Source of the DNA: Candidatus Melainabacteria bacterium
GTDB lineage: Bacteria > Cyanobacteriota > Vampirovibrionia > Obscuribacterales > Obscuribacteraceae
Assembly (NCBI GenBank): GCA_016716405.1
Contig: JADJWK010000002.1
Location: 868,001-932,000, forward strand
Direction: 5' to 3'
Length of the DNA: 64,000 bases
Below, piece after piece: positions 43,034 to 53,344 of this stretch. Below the pieces are notes generated by a model, which worked only from the letters and a program-made list of their open reading frames with translations, was not told where the DNA came from and made no database searches. The position numbers were made by a program, and so were the translations under genes. Within the stretch, counting starts at the first letter, position 1. Each line of letters begins with the position of its first letter.

Positions 43034-43185
43034 GGATTGCAAGGGCTTTCTCCCCCTTGTTTACTTTCGGTTAGATTTCTTTTGCATAATGTGGAATAAG
43101 ATACCCGAGCCAGGAGTCGGGTTGCCGGGTCATAGCAGAGAAGCCCGCTCTTGTTGCTTTGGCGGTCTGTTTTCAATCGGGAAAT

Positions 43186-44517
43186 ATGATGGAACGAAAA
43201 AGAAAGATCACTTCTACAGTCTCGGCATTGCTTCTGTGCAGCTCTTTGGTCTCGAGTCCGGCCCTGGCCGAGGATATGTCATGGCCTTCCGAAGACACGG
43301 CGGCGCCGGCGAAAGAGGCGGTCCCTGAAGATAGCGAGGAGAGCCCGAGAGCAGCGTCCGCCGCTCTCCAGATGGAGAAGCCCCAGGTAGACGACTCGAA
43401 TGGCAGCTCGGGACCGACCCCGGCACTGAAAGCAGGGGCCAGGAAGGTGATGCTCTATGGACGTCTTGATCAGATAGCCTCGGAAGCCGATGTGAAAATG
43501 CCGGTGCTCAAAGCCGAGACGGCACAGCTCGATACCCGGGACACCAGGCTCAGGGCCGGCGCCAGGGAGACGACTTTCAGCGGCAGCGTCGCCCGGTCAT
43601 TCCCTGTGGATTTCAGCGGCACCTGGGGAGGCAACCTCGGAGTCTGGCGCTATAACGCCTCGGGTCTTTCGGAGCAGCTAGACCCTGCTGAGTCTCGACG
43701 CATGGCGGAAATCTTGCAGCCCGGAAAGTCCGGTACGGTCAACTTCGTCTTCAGGCAGACCGGGAGATCCATCGAGCTCGAGCCTGCCAAGGTTCGCATA
43801 TTGATTCCGGCCCAGGAGAGCTATTCTTTTCAGAAGCTGGGTCAACAGCTGGGCCCCATGGTCGGGGGCATGATGGCCAATATGAAGATACCGGTGATCC
43901 TGCATTTCGGCAGTGTCTCCACCAGTGGTAGCGCCGAGGTGGGAGTGTCCGGCAATCAGATCGATCAGCGGGTGGTCAAGAATGTCATCCGGCAGCTGGC
44001 ACCGAGGGTGATCGAAGAGCAGATAGTCACCCGCAACCGCTCGGTGGTGGCCGGCAGCGGGGCGGTGGAGAGCGGCTATACCGAGACGGTGATGCGTTTT
44101 ACTCGCCAGTCTCCAAGTGATCTCTATGTCATCGCTGCCTCGGTCGACTATACGGATAAGGGGCAATTCTTGCGCAAGCTCATCATGTACGGCACAGTGG
44201 TGCGCGGTCAGGTCATGAACACCAGCCCTGTTCCCGATGGTATGGGCCAGCTGAGCAGCCTCATGGGTGGTGGTGGAGCCGGAGGAGCTGCCGGTCTCGG
44301 CTCTATGTCCGGTTTGTCAAGTATGCTTTCGGCGGTGAGCGGCGGAGCCGGAGCCGGCGGCTATGGCAGCAACTATTCTACGAGCGGATCTTATGCAGGA
44401 GGCGGCGGTGCCCAGAATTATGGTGCCCTGCTTCGCAGCCTGCAACAGAGTGGAGTCGGGGGACGGGCCAATGGCTTCAGCCAGGTGATGCAGAGCCTCA
44501 ATATGCTCTCACGCTGA
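43186..44517 (+). CDS. Secreted hypothetical protein with glycine-rich tail
   Basis: A 443-residue protein, not recognised. The start ATG at 43186 (a second ATG follows at once) gives a clean signal peptide, MMERKRKITSTVSALLL to SSPALAED, cleaved near residue 29. A disordered acidic segment follows, then a beta-rich domain of about 300 residues (SGTWGGNLGVWRYNASGL ... VILHFGSVSTSGSAEVGVSG). The last 90 residues are rich in Gly, Ser and Ala (MGGGGAGGAAGLGSM). It is divergent from argR, and the space between them holds the ARG boxes. A similarly built secreted gene follows 46 bp downstream. Confidence 0.7.
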   Translation: MMERKRKITSTVSALLLCSSLVSSPALAEDMSWPSEDTAAPAKEAVPEDSEESPRAASAALQMEKPQVDDSNGSSGPTPALKAGARKVMLYGRLDQIASEADVKMPVLKAETAQLDTRDTRLRAGARETTFSGSVARSFPVDFSGTWGGNLGVWRYNASGLSEQLDPAESRRMAEILQPGKSGTVNFVFRQTGRSIELEPAKVRILIPAQESYSFQKLGQQLGPMVGGMMANMKIPVILHFGSVSTSGSAEVGVSGNQIDQRVVKNVIRQLAPRVIEEQIVTRNRSVVAGSGAVESGYTETVMRFTRQSPSDLYVIAASVDYTDKGQFLRKLIMYGTVVRGQVMNTSPVPDGMGQLSSLMGGGGAGGAAGLGSMSGLSSMLSAVSGGAGAGGYGSNYSTSGSYAGGGGAQNYGALLRSLQQSGVGGRANGFSQVMQSLNMLSR

Positions 44518-44563
44518 CGGCGTGATATTCTTAACGGACTCAGAGATGTTAGGAGTGAGAGAT

Positions 44564-45211
44564 ATGTTGACAAGGAAGTTCGGTACCATCGCTGCATCGC
44601 TTGCCGTGAGCACCCTGCTGTTCTCATTCTTGCCTGTCATGGCTGACGATGTCGAAGACTCGGTCTCCGATGATGCCACCACCCAGCAGGCAGAAGCTCG
44701 CTCTGCCGCCGAGATCGCCGGCGAGAAGATACCTTCCCTGGACGACATGAGAGATCATCGCCAGAAGCTGCGCAAGGATCTGATGATTCCCTCCCTTCAG
44801 GGGATGCGCGGCATATCATATGGGATCCCCGGCACGCATCCGTTTCCCGATGTGGAGAAAGTGATCGAGACCAGGCTCAAGCAGCTTCCCATCCCGGTCT
44901 CCAAAATCAAGGAATTGCAGTCCGGCCAGACGAAGCCTGTTGACGGTATCCTGCAAGTGAAGATCCTCGGCGGGGGCGGCGACATGAATGTAGTGGAGCT
45001 CACCGTCACTCAGTGGGCCAGGCTGGTGCGCGATCCCGGTGTCACAGTGCGGAGCGTCACCTATCACGATCAGGCTGTCACCCACAGAAAAGTGGTCCGT
45101 GACACCGTCGGCAAGATGGTCAATCAGTTCGTCCTCGATTATCTTCAGGCCAACCATCTGGACGGCGATGACACCAGAGCCAAAGCTCCGGCCAGGAAGA
45201 AGAAAGGCTAG
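44564..45211 (+). CDS. Secreted hypothetical protein
   Basis: A 215-residue protein with a signal peptide (MLTRKFGTIAASLAVST to LPVMADD, about 27 residues). The ATG at 44564 is chosen because AGGAGTGAG lies just upstream, while an upstream in-frame start has no such site. The mature part has an acidic start, a helical middle and a basic end (PARKKKG). No known domain or cysteine. Same strand and only 46 bp from the preceding secreted protein, so the two are likely co-transcribed. Function unknown. Confidence 0.68.
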   Translation: MLTRKFGTIAASLAVSTLLFSFLPVMADDVEDSVSDDATTQQAEARSAAEIAGEKIPSLDDMRDHRQKLRKDLMIPSLQGMRGISYGIPGTHPFPDVEKVIETRLKQLPIPVSKIKELQSGQTKPVDGILQVKILGGGGDMNVVELTVTQWARLVRDPGVTVRSVTYHDQAVTHRKVVRDTVGKMVNQFVLDYLQANHLDGDDTRAKAPARKKKG

Positions 45212-45226
45212 AGAAAGGTCAGGAGC

Positions 45227-45913
45227 CTAGAAATTCAGGAACAGCTGAGTCATCAGGACGTGGCTGGCTCTATCGTCGAACTTGTCGTCCCGGTTCACAT
45301 ATTGCCACTGATAGCCGAGCTCGGCTCGCATGTGCCGTGACACCTGCCGTCCCAGGGCGCAGTAGAGACGGTTCTGGTCGATGCCGGCGGGTGGTCCGCC
45401 CTGGAGGCTGTTCAGGTTGATGAAGATCTCGTCGGATGCGGTCACGTAATTAAAGGTCTTGCCCAGTGGGTAGGCCAGGCGCAGGAAATAACGGGTCCGG
45501 TTGGAGACGCCATTGGTGCCGTCGAGAAAGCGCTGCTCCTGACGGAGACGGTGCAGGACCTGGAGCTTCTTGCCGATCACCATGCCATAGCCGAGCTGCT
45601 GGTAGAGGCGGTTTTCCTGCGTGTAACCCTGGTTCCAGTTGTTTACCAGGGCATAACCCTGATAGAAAGCCAGGTTGCGACGGATATTGTAGCCCAGGGC
45701 CGAGCGCAGCAAGAACTGGTTTATTCCCTGGAGACCGTCATTGAGCCGGGGATTGGTCTCGAGATAGCCCCGCAACCTCGGATCCACCAGGGCCGTGTCT
45801 ATATAGACCGGCTGCCACCATTGGAAGGCATGCTCCATGGACTCTGCCCTTGCGGGCATCAAGAGCGCAAGGGCGACAGCGAACAGAATTCCAGGATAGA
45901 TGGTGACCGGCAT
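45227..45913 (-). CDS. DUF2490-like outer-membrane barrel protein
   Basis: A 228-residue exported protein. The signal peptide runs MPVTIYPGILFAVALAL to ARAES. The rest is rich in alternating aromatic and polar residues (FQWWQPVYID, LAFYQGYALVNNW, LHRLRQEQRFLDG, RYFLRLAYPLG, YQWQYVNRDD) and ends LMTQLFLNF with a C-terminal phenylalanine, as in outer-membrane barrels. The pattern with RLRQEQRF and DQNRLY fits DUF2490. Its presence suggests the cell has an outer membrane. The ATG at 45913 is preferred over a TTG three codons upstream. Convergent with the secreted-protein pair. Function of the family is unknown. Confidence 0.72.
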   Translation of the reverse strand: MPVTIYPGILFAVALALLMPARAESMEHAFQWWQPVYIDTALVDPRLRGYLETNPRLNDGLQGINQFLLRSALGYNIRRNLAFYQGYALVNNWNQGYTQENRLYQQLGYGMVIGKKLQVLHRLRQEQRFLDGTNGVSNRTRYFLRLAYPLGKTFNYVTASDEIFINLNSLQGGPPAGIDQNRLYCALGRQVSRHMRAELGYQWQYVNRDDKFDDRASHVLMTQLFLNF

Positions 45914-45977
45914 GGGAGGCAATGAAGAATAGCAGAATGCGATGATTCTGTCTTGTCTTGCCCGAGATTATGCTTTC

Positions 45978-47676
<1,699 letters not shown>

Positions 47677-47693
<17 letters not shown>

Positions 47694-48843
47694 CTGCCTC
47701 GACCCCCTGATCTGTAGACTGATCTGTTGACTGTACTTTCTTGAGCTGCTTGATCATCTCCGGGACGATCTGGTAGACATCGCCGACGATACCGTGATGA
47801 GCGAACTTGAAGATCGGCGCATCCGGGTCTTTGTTGATGGCGATGATAAGTCCCGATTTGGACATGCCGACCCGGTGCTGAATCGCTCCGGAGATACCGC
47901 AGGCGATGTAGAGCTTCGGACGCACCGTTTTGCCCGTCTGCCCGACCTGGTGCTGGTAAGGAATCCAGCCGAGGTCGACGACTTTCCGGGAGGCTCCGAC
48001 GGCGGAGTTCTCGAAACAGTCCGCCAGCTCTTTGAGGAGCTTGAAGCCGTCCTCGGTGCCGAGGCCGTAGCCCCCGCTCACGATCACATCGGCTTCGGTG
48101 AGCTTGATGCCGGTGGCGACTTCGCGTACCACTTCGGCGACCACCAGTCTCTGATCGGTTTCCAGCAAGTTGACCGGAATCTTCTCGATCTTGCCTTTGC
48201 GATCGGGATCGCGCTTCAGGGGGACCATCACCCCGGGTCTAGTGGTGGCCATCTGGGGATTTTTCCAGGGACCGAGTATTCTCGCTTTGAGGCTCTCACC
48301 GAAACTCGGTCTGATTGCGTAGAGACAGTTGGGATAAAGCCCGATCTTGTTCGGGTCCACTTTGCTCTTGTGCTCGTAAGGACCGATGTCCAGCTCGGTG
48401 GTATCGGCGGTGAGACCGGTGTCGAAGTGGGCTGCTATACGCGGAGCCAGGTCCCGGCCGGTGGTGGTGGAGCCCAGAAGGCAAGTGTGCGGAGGCTCGG
48501 GCAGGCTCTCCAGGAAATCGCAGACCACCCGGCGGTAAGGAAGGGTGCGGTAATTCTTGAGCTCCGGGTGGTCGGCGACGAAGACCTCGTCGGCACCATA
48601 TTCCACCAGAGTTTGAGGTATGTCGCCCAGATCGTGGCCCATGACCAGGCAGAGAAGCTTGCGCTCCATCTTGTCGGCGAGGATGCGACCGGCGCCGAGA
48701 AGCTCCAGGGTGACGGGCTGGAGATCGCCGAGGATATGCTCGGCCACCACCAGGACTTCGCCCTTGGGGCAGTACTGGGAGACGTCCGGCATCTCGTCGG
48801 AATTATTGTCTCCACCCTTCTCTTTGTTGTTGTCTTCGCTCAT
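47677..48843 (-). CDS. etfA: Electron transfer flavoprotein alpha subunit
   Basis: A 388-residue FAD-binding subunit of ETF. The N-terminal half has the alpha/beta fold (VLVVAEHILGDLQPVTLELLG) and the C-terminal FAD domain shows VVSGGYGLGTEDGFKLLKEL, GASRKVVDLGWIPYQHQVGQTGKTV, PKLYIACGISGAIQH and INKDPDAPIFKFAHHGIVGD, the conserved FAD-binding stretches of EtfA/FixB. Length is slightly above the usual 310-330 because of an N-terminal acidic extension (about 20 residues) and a short tail. It follows etfB by 27 bp and precedes ETF-QO. Confidence 0.95.
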
Positions 48844-48870
48844 GATTCCCGCGCTTGCGTATTTCCGACC

Positions 48871-49704
48871 TCAATTCTTGACTAGAAACTCTGATACTGA
48901 GCTGGTCTTGATCATCTCGGACACGAGCAGATCAGGAGCTTCTCCTTCGTGCATGTTGCAGCTTCCGCCAAGCTCTCCGACCTTTTCGGTGGCGGCAACG
49001 ATGGTGGGCGATCCTTTCAAGCCGCAACGCTCCGGATCGGCGCCGACATCATCGAGAGTGACGGTCTTGATGTATTGCTGGAGCTCTTCGGTGTTGCGCT
49101 GGAGCTGCTGCACCCTCCAGGCGCCCCGGAAAGATTTGTACTCGAGGGGATGATAAGAATTGGCGATGGTCACCAGCACCGGCGGTTTCACCTTGACGAG
49201 CTGGTGCCCCCCTTCGATGATCCGGCGAGCGTAAACCTCTCCATCCTTTATAGAGAAGTCCTCGCAATAGGTCACCTGCGGGAGGTTGAGACGCTCGGCC
49301 AGTTGCGGTCCGACCTGGGCGGTGTCGCCGTCGGTGGTCTGGAGCCCGCAGAAGATGACGTCGAAGCCGCCGACATGCTCGATGGTCTTGTAGAGCGCAT
49401 AGGCGGTGGCCAGGGTATCGGAGGCTGCCAAGCGGCGATCCGAGAGGAGAAAGGCCCGGTCAACGCCGTGCTCGAGGGCTTCGAGAAGAATCTCCACTGC
49501 CGGAGGCGGTCCCATGCTCACGGCTGTGACGGTGCCGCCATAAAGCTTCTTGGTATGCAGAGCCGCCTGCAGGGCGTAACGATCGAACGGATTGAGCATC
49601 CGTTTGGCCCTTGCGCGGTCGATCGTGCCATCCGGGTTGAGACCGGCTTTGGACCCCTGGTCGGGGACCTGCTTGACCATTACGATTATTCGGTAACCAG
49701 ACAT
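48871..49704 (-). CDS. etfB: Electron transfer flavoprotein beta subunit
   Basis: A 277-residue subunit that binds AMP in ordinary ETF and forms the heterodimer with EtfA. Starting at MSGYRIIVMVKQVPDQ, the motifs GTIDRARAKRMLNPFDRYALQAAL near residue 25, GLQTTDGDTAQVGPQLAERL near residue 120 and VTIANSYHPLEYKSFRGA near 190 agree with EtfB/FixA. The ATG at 49704 is chosen because the in-frame upstream extension has no family similarity. Whether this ETF bifurcates (FixABCX-like) cannot be decided from the motifs alone; the extra Fe-S cysteines on the oxidoreductase make that worth testing. Confidence 0.93.
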   Translation of the reverse strand: MSGYRIIVMVKQVPDQGSKAGLNPDGTIDRARAKRMLNPFDRYALQAALHTKKLYGGTVTAVSMGPPPAVEILLEALEHGVDRAFLLSDRRLAASDTLATAYALYKTIEHVGGFDVIFCGLQTTDGDTAQVGPQLAERLNLPQVTYCEDFSIKDGEVYARRIIEGGHQLVKVKPPVLVTIANSYHPLEYKSFRGAWRVQQLQRNTEELQQYIKTVTLDDVGADPERCGLKGSPTIVAATEKVGELGGSCNMHEGEAPDLLVSEMIKTSSVSEFLVKN

Positions 49705-49971
49705 ATTCGAGTCTCTAGATCTCCAGTCAACAAATTCTACAAGCATTGCGATCCTGCATTCCGTTATGTAACTAAGGATTGTGACTCCGGGTCGGGGAGC
49801 CGGAGCTGGCACCATGCCTGGCTATCGGCGTTATCGTCCTCTTTTCGGCGCGCTCCGGGCCCTCTGCGATACCCGATAGCTGCGTAATGGTTTTTTTCTA
49901 TTTCAACGGTACGAGATGATATTCTTATCGTCTTTTCATGAGCTGGAGCGACTCCGGAGAAGACAAGCGCT

Positions 49972-51861
49972 ATGACGATAAGGGCTTTGGCGGATTTTAG
50001 CGCGAGACTGGCTGGCAGCCTCTCTCTGCTCTCCCTGGTCTTCCTGCTTTCCCTGCTTTCCTCGACCGCGGCGCTCTGCCCCGGGCAGCCCGCCTGGTCG
50101 CAGGAGTCCCGTTGCAAAGATAGGCGAGGCGAGCTGCTCGCTTCCCGAAAGCGGAGCAAAGGTCCGGTTCCGGCGGAGCAAAAGCGCTTCGCCGATCTGA
50201 GCGAGCGCTATATCGTCTTTCTCTGTCAGAGCCGTCCCGACCTCGCAACCCAGTTCGGCATCCATGACTATGACAGAAAGCTGCCGGACTTCTCCCCGGA
50301 AGGGATTAGAGCGGCTGTCGCCGCTCTCAAACAGCTCAAGCTCGAGCTTGATGAGATCGATTTCGACGCCCTGGACCGCAATGAGCAGATCGACTGGAAC
50401 CTGATAGCCGGCGATATCAATTCGAGACTGCTCGATCTCGATGACCTGAAGACCTGGCAGACCAACCCGGATTTATACAGCTCCACCGCCAATGCTGCTG
50501 TATTCTCCCTGATCCAGAGAGACTTCGCTCCGAAAAAAGACCGGTTGGAAAGCGCTATAGCCAGGGTCTTCGAGGTCCAGGCCGTTCTGCATGCCGGACA
50601 GATCAATCTGAGAAGCGATCGGACTCCCCGGGTCTACGTCGAGATCGCTCTCGAGCAGATGCCTGGCATCATCGAGTTTTTCGAGAAGACCCTGCCTGAT
50701 TATTTCAAGGACGTCGATGACCGGGACGCTCTCGATCGGCTGGCCGAGGCGAATTACCGCTGTCTCGAGTCTCTCAGGGATTACCAGCAATTCTTGAAGG
50801 TGGGGCTTCTTCCCGGGGCCAGCGGCGATTTCGCCCTGGGAGCCGAGCGTTATTCGAGAAAGCTTCTCTATGACGAATTCGTGGACGAGCCCCTGGACGA
50901 GCTCCTGGCCCGGGGCGAAGCCGAGCTCAGCCGCTTGCAGTCCGAGTTCAGCCGCCTGGCTCTGGCCGAGGCCGGGACCGCAAAAGAAGCCGGCGATATA
51001 GACCCGGTGGCGATCTTTCGAAAGATATCAGCCGAGCATCCAGACCCTGGAGAGCTTGTCAGAGCCGTGTCCGGGGTCCTGGAGAAAATCCGGGCTTTCT
51101 GCGTGGAAAAGCCGATTGTCACCATACCCGGTGAAGAGCGCGCCCGGGTCGAGGAGACCCCGCCTTTTGCCAGGGCGCTTTCCTTCGCGTCTATGGACAC
51201 TCCCGGTCCTTTCGAGGAGAAGGCGAAAGAGGCCTATTATTATGTGACCGTGCCCGAGGCTGGATGGTCGGCGGAGAAGACCGAGGAGCACATGCGGAGC
51301 TTCTGCCGGGGCGATCTTCTCAATACCAGCGTCCACGAGGCTTATCCCGGCCATTATGTGCAGTTTCTCTGGGTCAACAAGGCGCCCAGCAGGATCCGAA
51401 AGATCCTCGGCTGCAGCTCCAATGCCGAGGGCTGGGCTCACTATTGCGAGCAGATGATGGTGGAGCAGGGCTTCGGCGCCGGCGATCGCTCCCTGGAGCT
51501 GGTGATGGTCCATGACGCTCTGCTCCGGGTCTGCCGCTATATTGTCGGTATCAAGATGCACACCCGGGGGATGACGCTTTCCGAGGGTGTGGATTTCTTC
51601 GTCAAGGAAGGCTATCAGGAAAAAGCCAATGGCGAGCGCGAGGCCAAAAGAGGAACAATGGACCCGACTTATCTGGTCTACACCATGGGCAAGCTCAAGA
51701 TTCTCGAGCTCAGGGACGAATACCGCAAGCTTATCGACGGCAAGGGAGGTGGCAATTTCGACCTGCGCACCTTCCATGACTCCTTCCTGAGCTACGGATT
51801 CCCGCCTCTGCCCGTTGTTCGCGCCGAGATGCTGCAGCTTCCGGTCAAGAAGTTCTTCTGA
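49972..51861 (+). CDS. DUF885 family protein, predicted exported metallohydrolase
   Basis: A 629-residue protein. A signal peptide or anchor spans about residues 14-35 (SLSLLSLVFLLSLLSSTAAL). The family hallmark HEAYPGHYVQF near residue 455 resembles an HExxH zinc site in the peptidase-like DUF885 fold, and CSSNAEGWAHYCEQMMVEQG further on supplies the glutamate of a gluzincin-like arrangement. Length is normal. Members are predicted peptidases; substrate unknown. It lies 4 bp ahead of a membrane-first kinase and thus forms an operon of three with the two kinases. Confidence 0.85.
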   Translation: MTIRALADFSARLAGSLSLLSLVFLLSLLSSTAALCPGQPAWSQESRCKDRRGELLASRKRSKGPVPAEQKRFADLSERYIVFLCQSRPDLATQFGIHDYDRKLPDFSPEGIRAAVAALKQLKLELDEIDFDALDRNEQIDWNLIAGDINSRLLDLDDLKTWQTNPDLYSSTANAAVFSLIQRDFAPKKDRLESAIARVFEVQAVLHAGQINLRSDRTPRVYVEIALEQMPGIIEFFEKTLPDYFKDVDDRDALDRLAEANYRCLESLRDYQQFLKVGLLPGASGDFALGAERYSRKLLYDEFVDEPLDELLARGEAELSRLQSEFSRLALAEAGTAKEAGDIDPVAIFRKISAEHPDPGELVRAVSGVLEKIRAFCVEKPIVTIPGEERARVEETPPFARALSFASMDTPGPFEEKAKEAYYYVTVPEAGWSAEKTEEHMRSFCRGDLLNTSVHEAYPGHYVQFLWVNKAPSRIRKILGCSSNAEGWAHYCEQMMVEQGFGAGDRSLELVMVHDALLRVCRYIVGIKMHTRGMTLSEGVDFFVKEGYQEKANGEREAKRGTMDPTYLVYTMGKLKILELRDEYRKLIDGKGGGNFDLRTFHDSFLSYGFPPLPVVRAEMLQLPVKKFF

Positions 51862-51865
51862 GCCT

Positions 51866-53344
51866 ATGGTGGGTAGCAAGAAAAACGCCCTGGTGGAAGT
51901 CGATCATCTGGTCGACTACGATCACTATGTGGACAGCACTCCTGTGGGTTCCTTCCTGGGTGTCATGTCCGGGGCCCTTGACCAGAGCGGGGTCGCAACG
52001 GTGCTTCTGGGCACCTGCATGCTGGGTTTCCTGGTTTTTCTCTTCCAGAAGCTCTTCATCTCGGCGTTCGTGGTTATCATCGCCGCCATGGGGCTGATTA
52101 TGATCGGCAGCGCCATAGTCTCGAGACGCAATCCTATCAAGGCGGATCAGGAAGGACTGAGACTGCCCTTTATTCAGCTTCTGTCGGCGAATTTCCAGCT
52201 GGACCGGCCCTGGAGCGAGCTCAAAGAGGTGCGTTTTCTCAAGGACGATATTCTCAACGCCACCCCCAACCGTCTCGCTTTCATCTTCCGCGATGGCGCT
52301 ATCGTGCCCTTCAATCTTGACGGCTTTTCGAGAGCTTCCTTGAAAAAGCTCTTTCTGATCATCAATACTTATCGACCGGATGTCCCGATCAAGCCTTCCC
52401 TGGCGGAGCTCAATCTCGGTCTGGCCCAGATCGCTTCTTCGGATCGGGCTCCTGGATTTCTCGATCCGGGAACTGTCTCTGCTCTCAGTTTCACCGAGTT
52501 CTGGCAGAACGAGCTCCGGGGGCGCTTCGGCTCCACCGCTTTCGTGCCGCTGGCCTGCGGCGATACGCTTCAAGACGATCGTTTCGAGATTGTCGGTCAG
52601 GTCGGTTTCGGCGGGCTCTCGGCCATCTATCTCGCCCGGCAGGCCGATGAGTCCATAGTCGTCCTCAAAGAATTCCTCCTTCCCGACTCCGTGGATGATG
52701 CCGCCAGGGAGAAGGCGGTGTCCATGTTCGAGCGGGAGGCTCAGCTTCTCTCCCGGATCGATCACGAGAATATCGCCAGCGTCAACGATTATTTCGTTGA
52801 GGAAGGCCGGCACTATATCGTGCTCCAGCATGTGGAAGGCAAGAATCTGCGCAGCTATGTGCAGGAGTACGGTCCTCAGAACGAGACGACATTGCTGCGC
52901 TGGGCCCGGGAGCTCGGAGAGATAGTCGCTTATTTGCACGGTCTCGAGCCTCCTGTCATTCACCGGGACCTGACACCGGACAATATAATCGTCGGTAGCG
53001 ATGGACGCTTGACCCTGATCGATTTCGGCGCCGCCAATAATTTCATCGGCACCGCTACCGGTACCGTGGTGGGCAAGTCCGCTTACATCCCCCTCGAGCA
53101 GTTTCAGGGAAAGGCCAGACCGGCAAGCGATATCTACGCGCTCGGGGCGACTCTTTTCTTTCTGGCTGTGGGGCGAGATCCGGAGCCTTTCTCCATGAGC
53201 GACGCCCTCGAGCGCGGCGCCCGCATATCGCGGCATCTCAACAACTTGATCAGATCATCCACGGCGGTCAAGGTCGAAAAGCGAATTCAGACGGCGAGCC
53301 AGTGGCTGGCTATTGTGGACGATCTCTCGGAGATCGGTCCATGA
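51866..53344 (+). CDS. Membrane-first Ser/Thr protein kinase
   Basis: A 492-residue kinase whose catalytic domain is C-terminal. Residues 35-85 hold two or three membrane helices (TVLLGTCMLGFLVFLF, AFVVIIAAMGLIMIG), then a PH-like beta domain (about 95-165, with PWSELKEVRF). The kinase occupies about 230-490: VGFGGLSAIYL, VVLKEFLLP with the ATP lysine, VIHRDLTPDN, LIDFGAAN, SAYIPLEQF. Most bacterial kinases have the reverse order. The ATG at 51866 directly follows the DUF885 stop; the 3' end overlaps the next start by 4 bp (ATGA). Confidence 0.88.
   Translation: MVGSKKNALVEVDHLVDYDHYVDSTPVGSFLGVMSGALDQSGVATVLLGTCMLGFLVFLFQKLFISAFVVIIAAMGLIMIGSAIVSRRNPIKADQEGLRLPFIQLLSANFQLDRPWSELKEVRFLKDDILNATPNRLAFIFRDGAIVPFNLDGFSRASLKKLFLIINTYRPDVPIKPSLAELNLGLAQIASSDRAPGFLDPGTVSALSFTEFWQNELRGRFGSTAFVPLACGDTLQDDRFEIVGQVGFGGLSAIYLARQADESIVVLKEFLLPDSVDDAAREKAVSMFEREAQLLSRIDHENIASVNDYFVEEGRHYIVLQHVEGKNLRSYVQEYGPQNETTLLRWARELGEIVAYLHGLEPPVIHRDLTPDNIIVGSDGRLTLIDFGAANNFIGTATGTVVGKSAYIPLEQFQGKARPASDIYALGATLFFLAVGRDPEPFSMSDALERGARISRHLNNLIRSSTAVKVEKRIQTASQWLAIVDDLSEIGP

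Noticed and set aside
51845..53236. A 463-codon open frame on the minus strand
   Set aside because: Antisense to the membrane-first kinase, whose catalytic motifs are intact.
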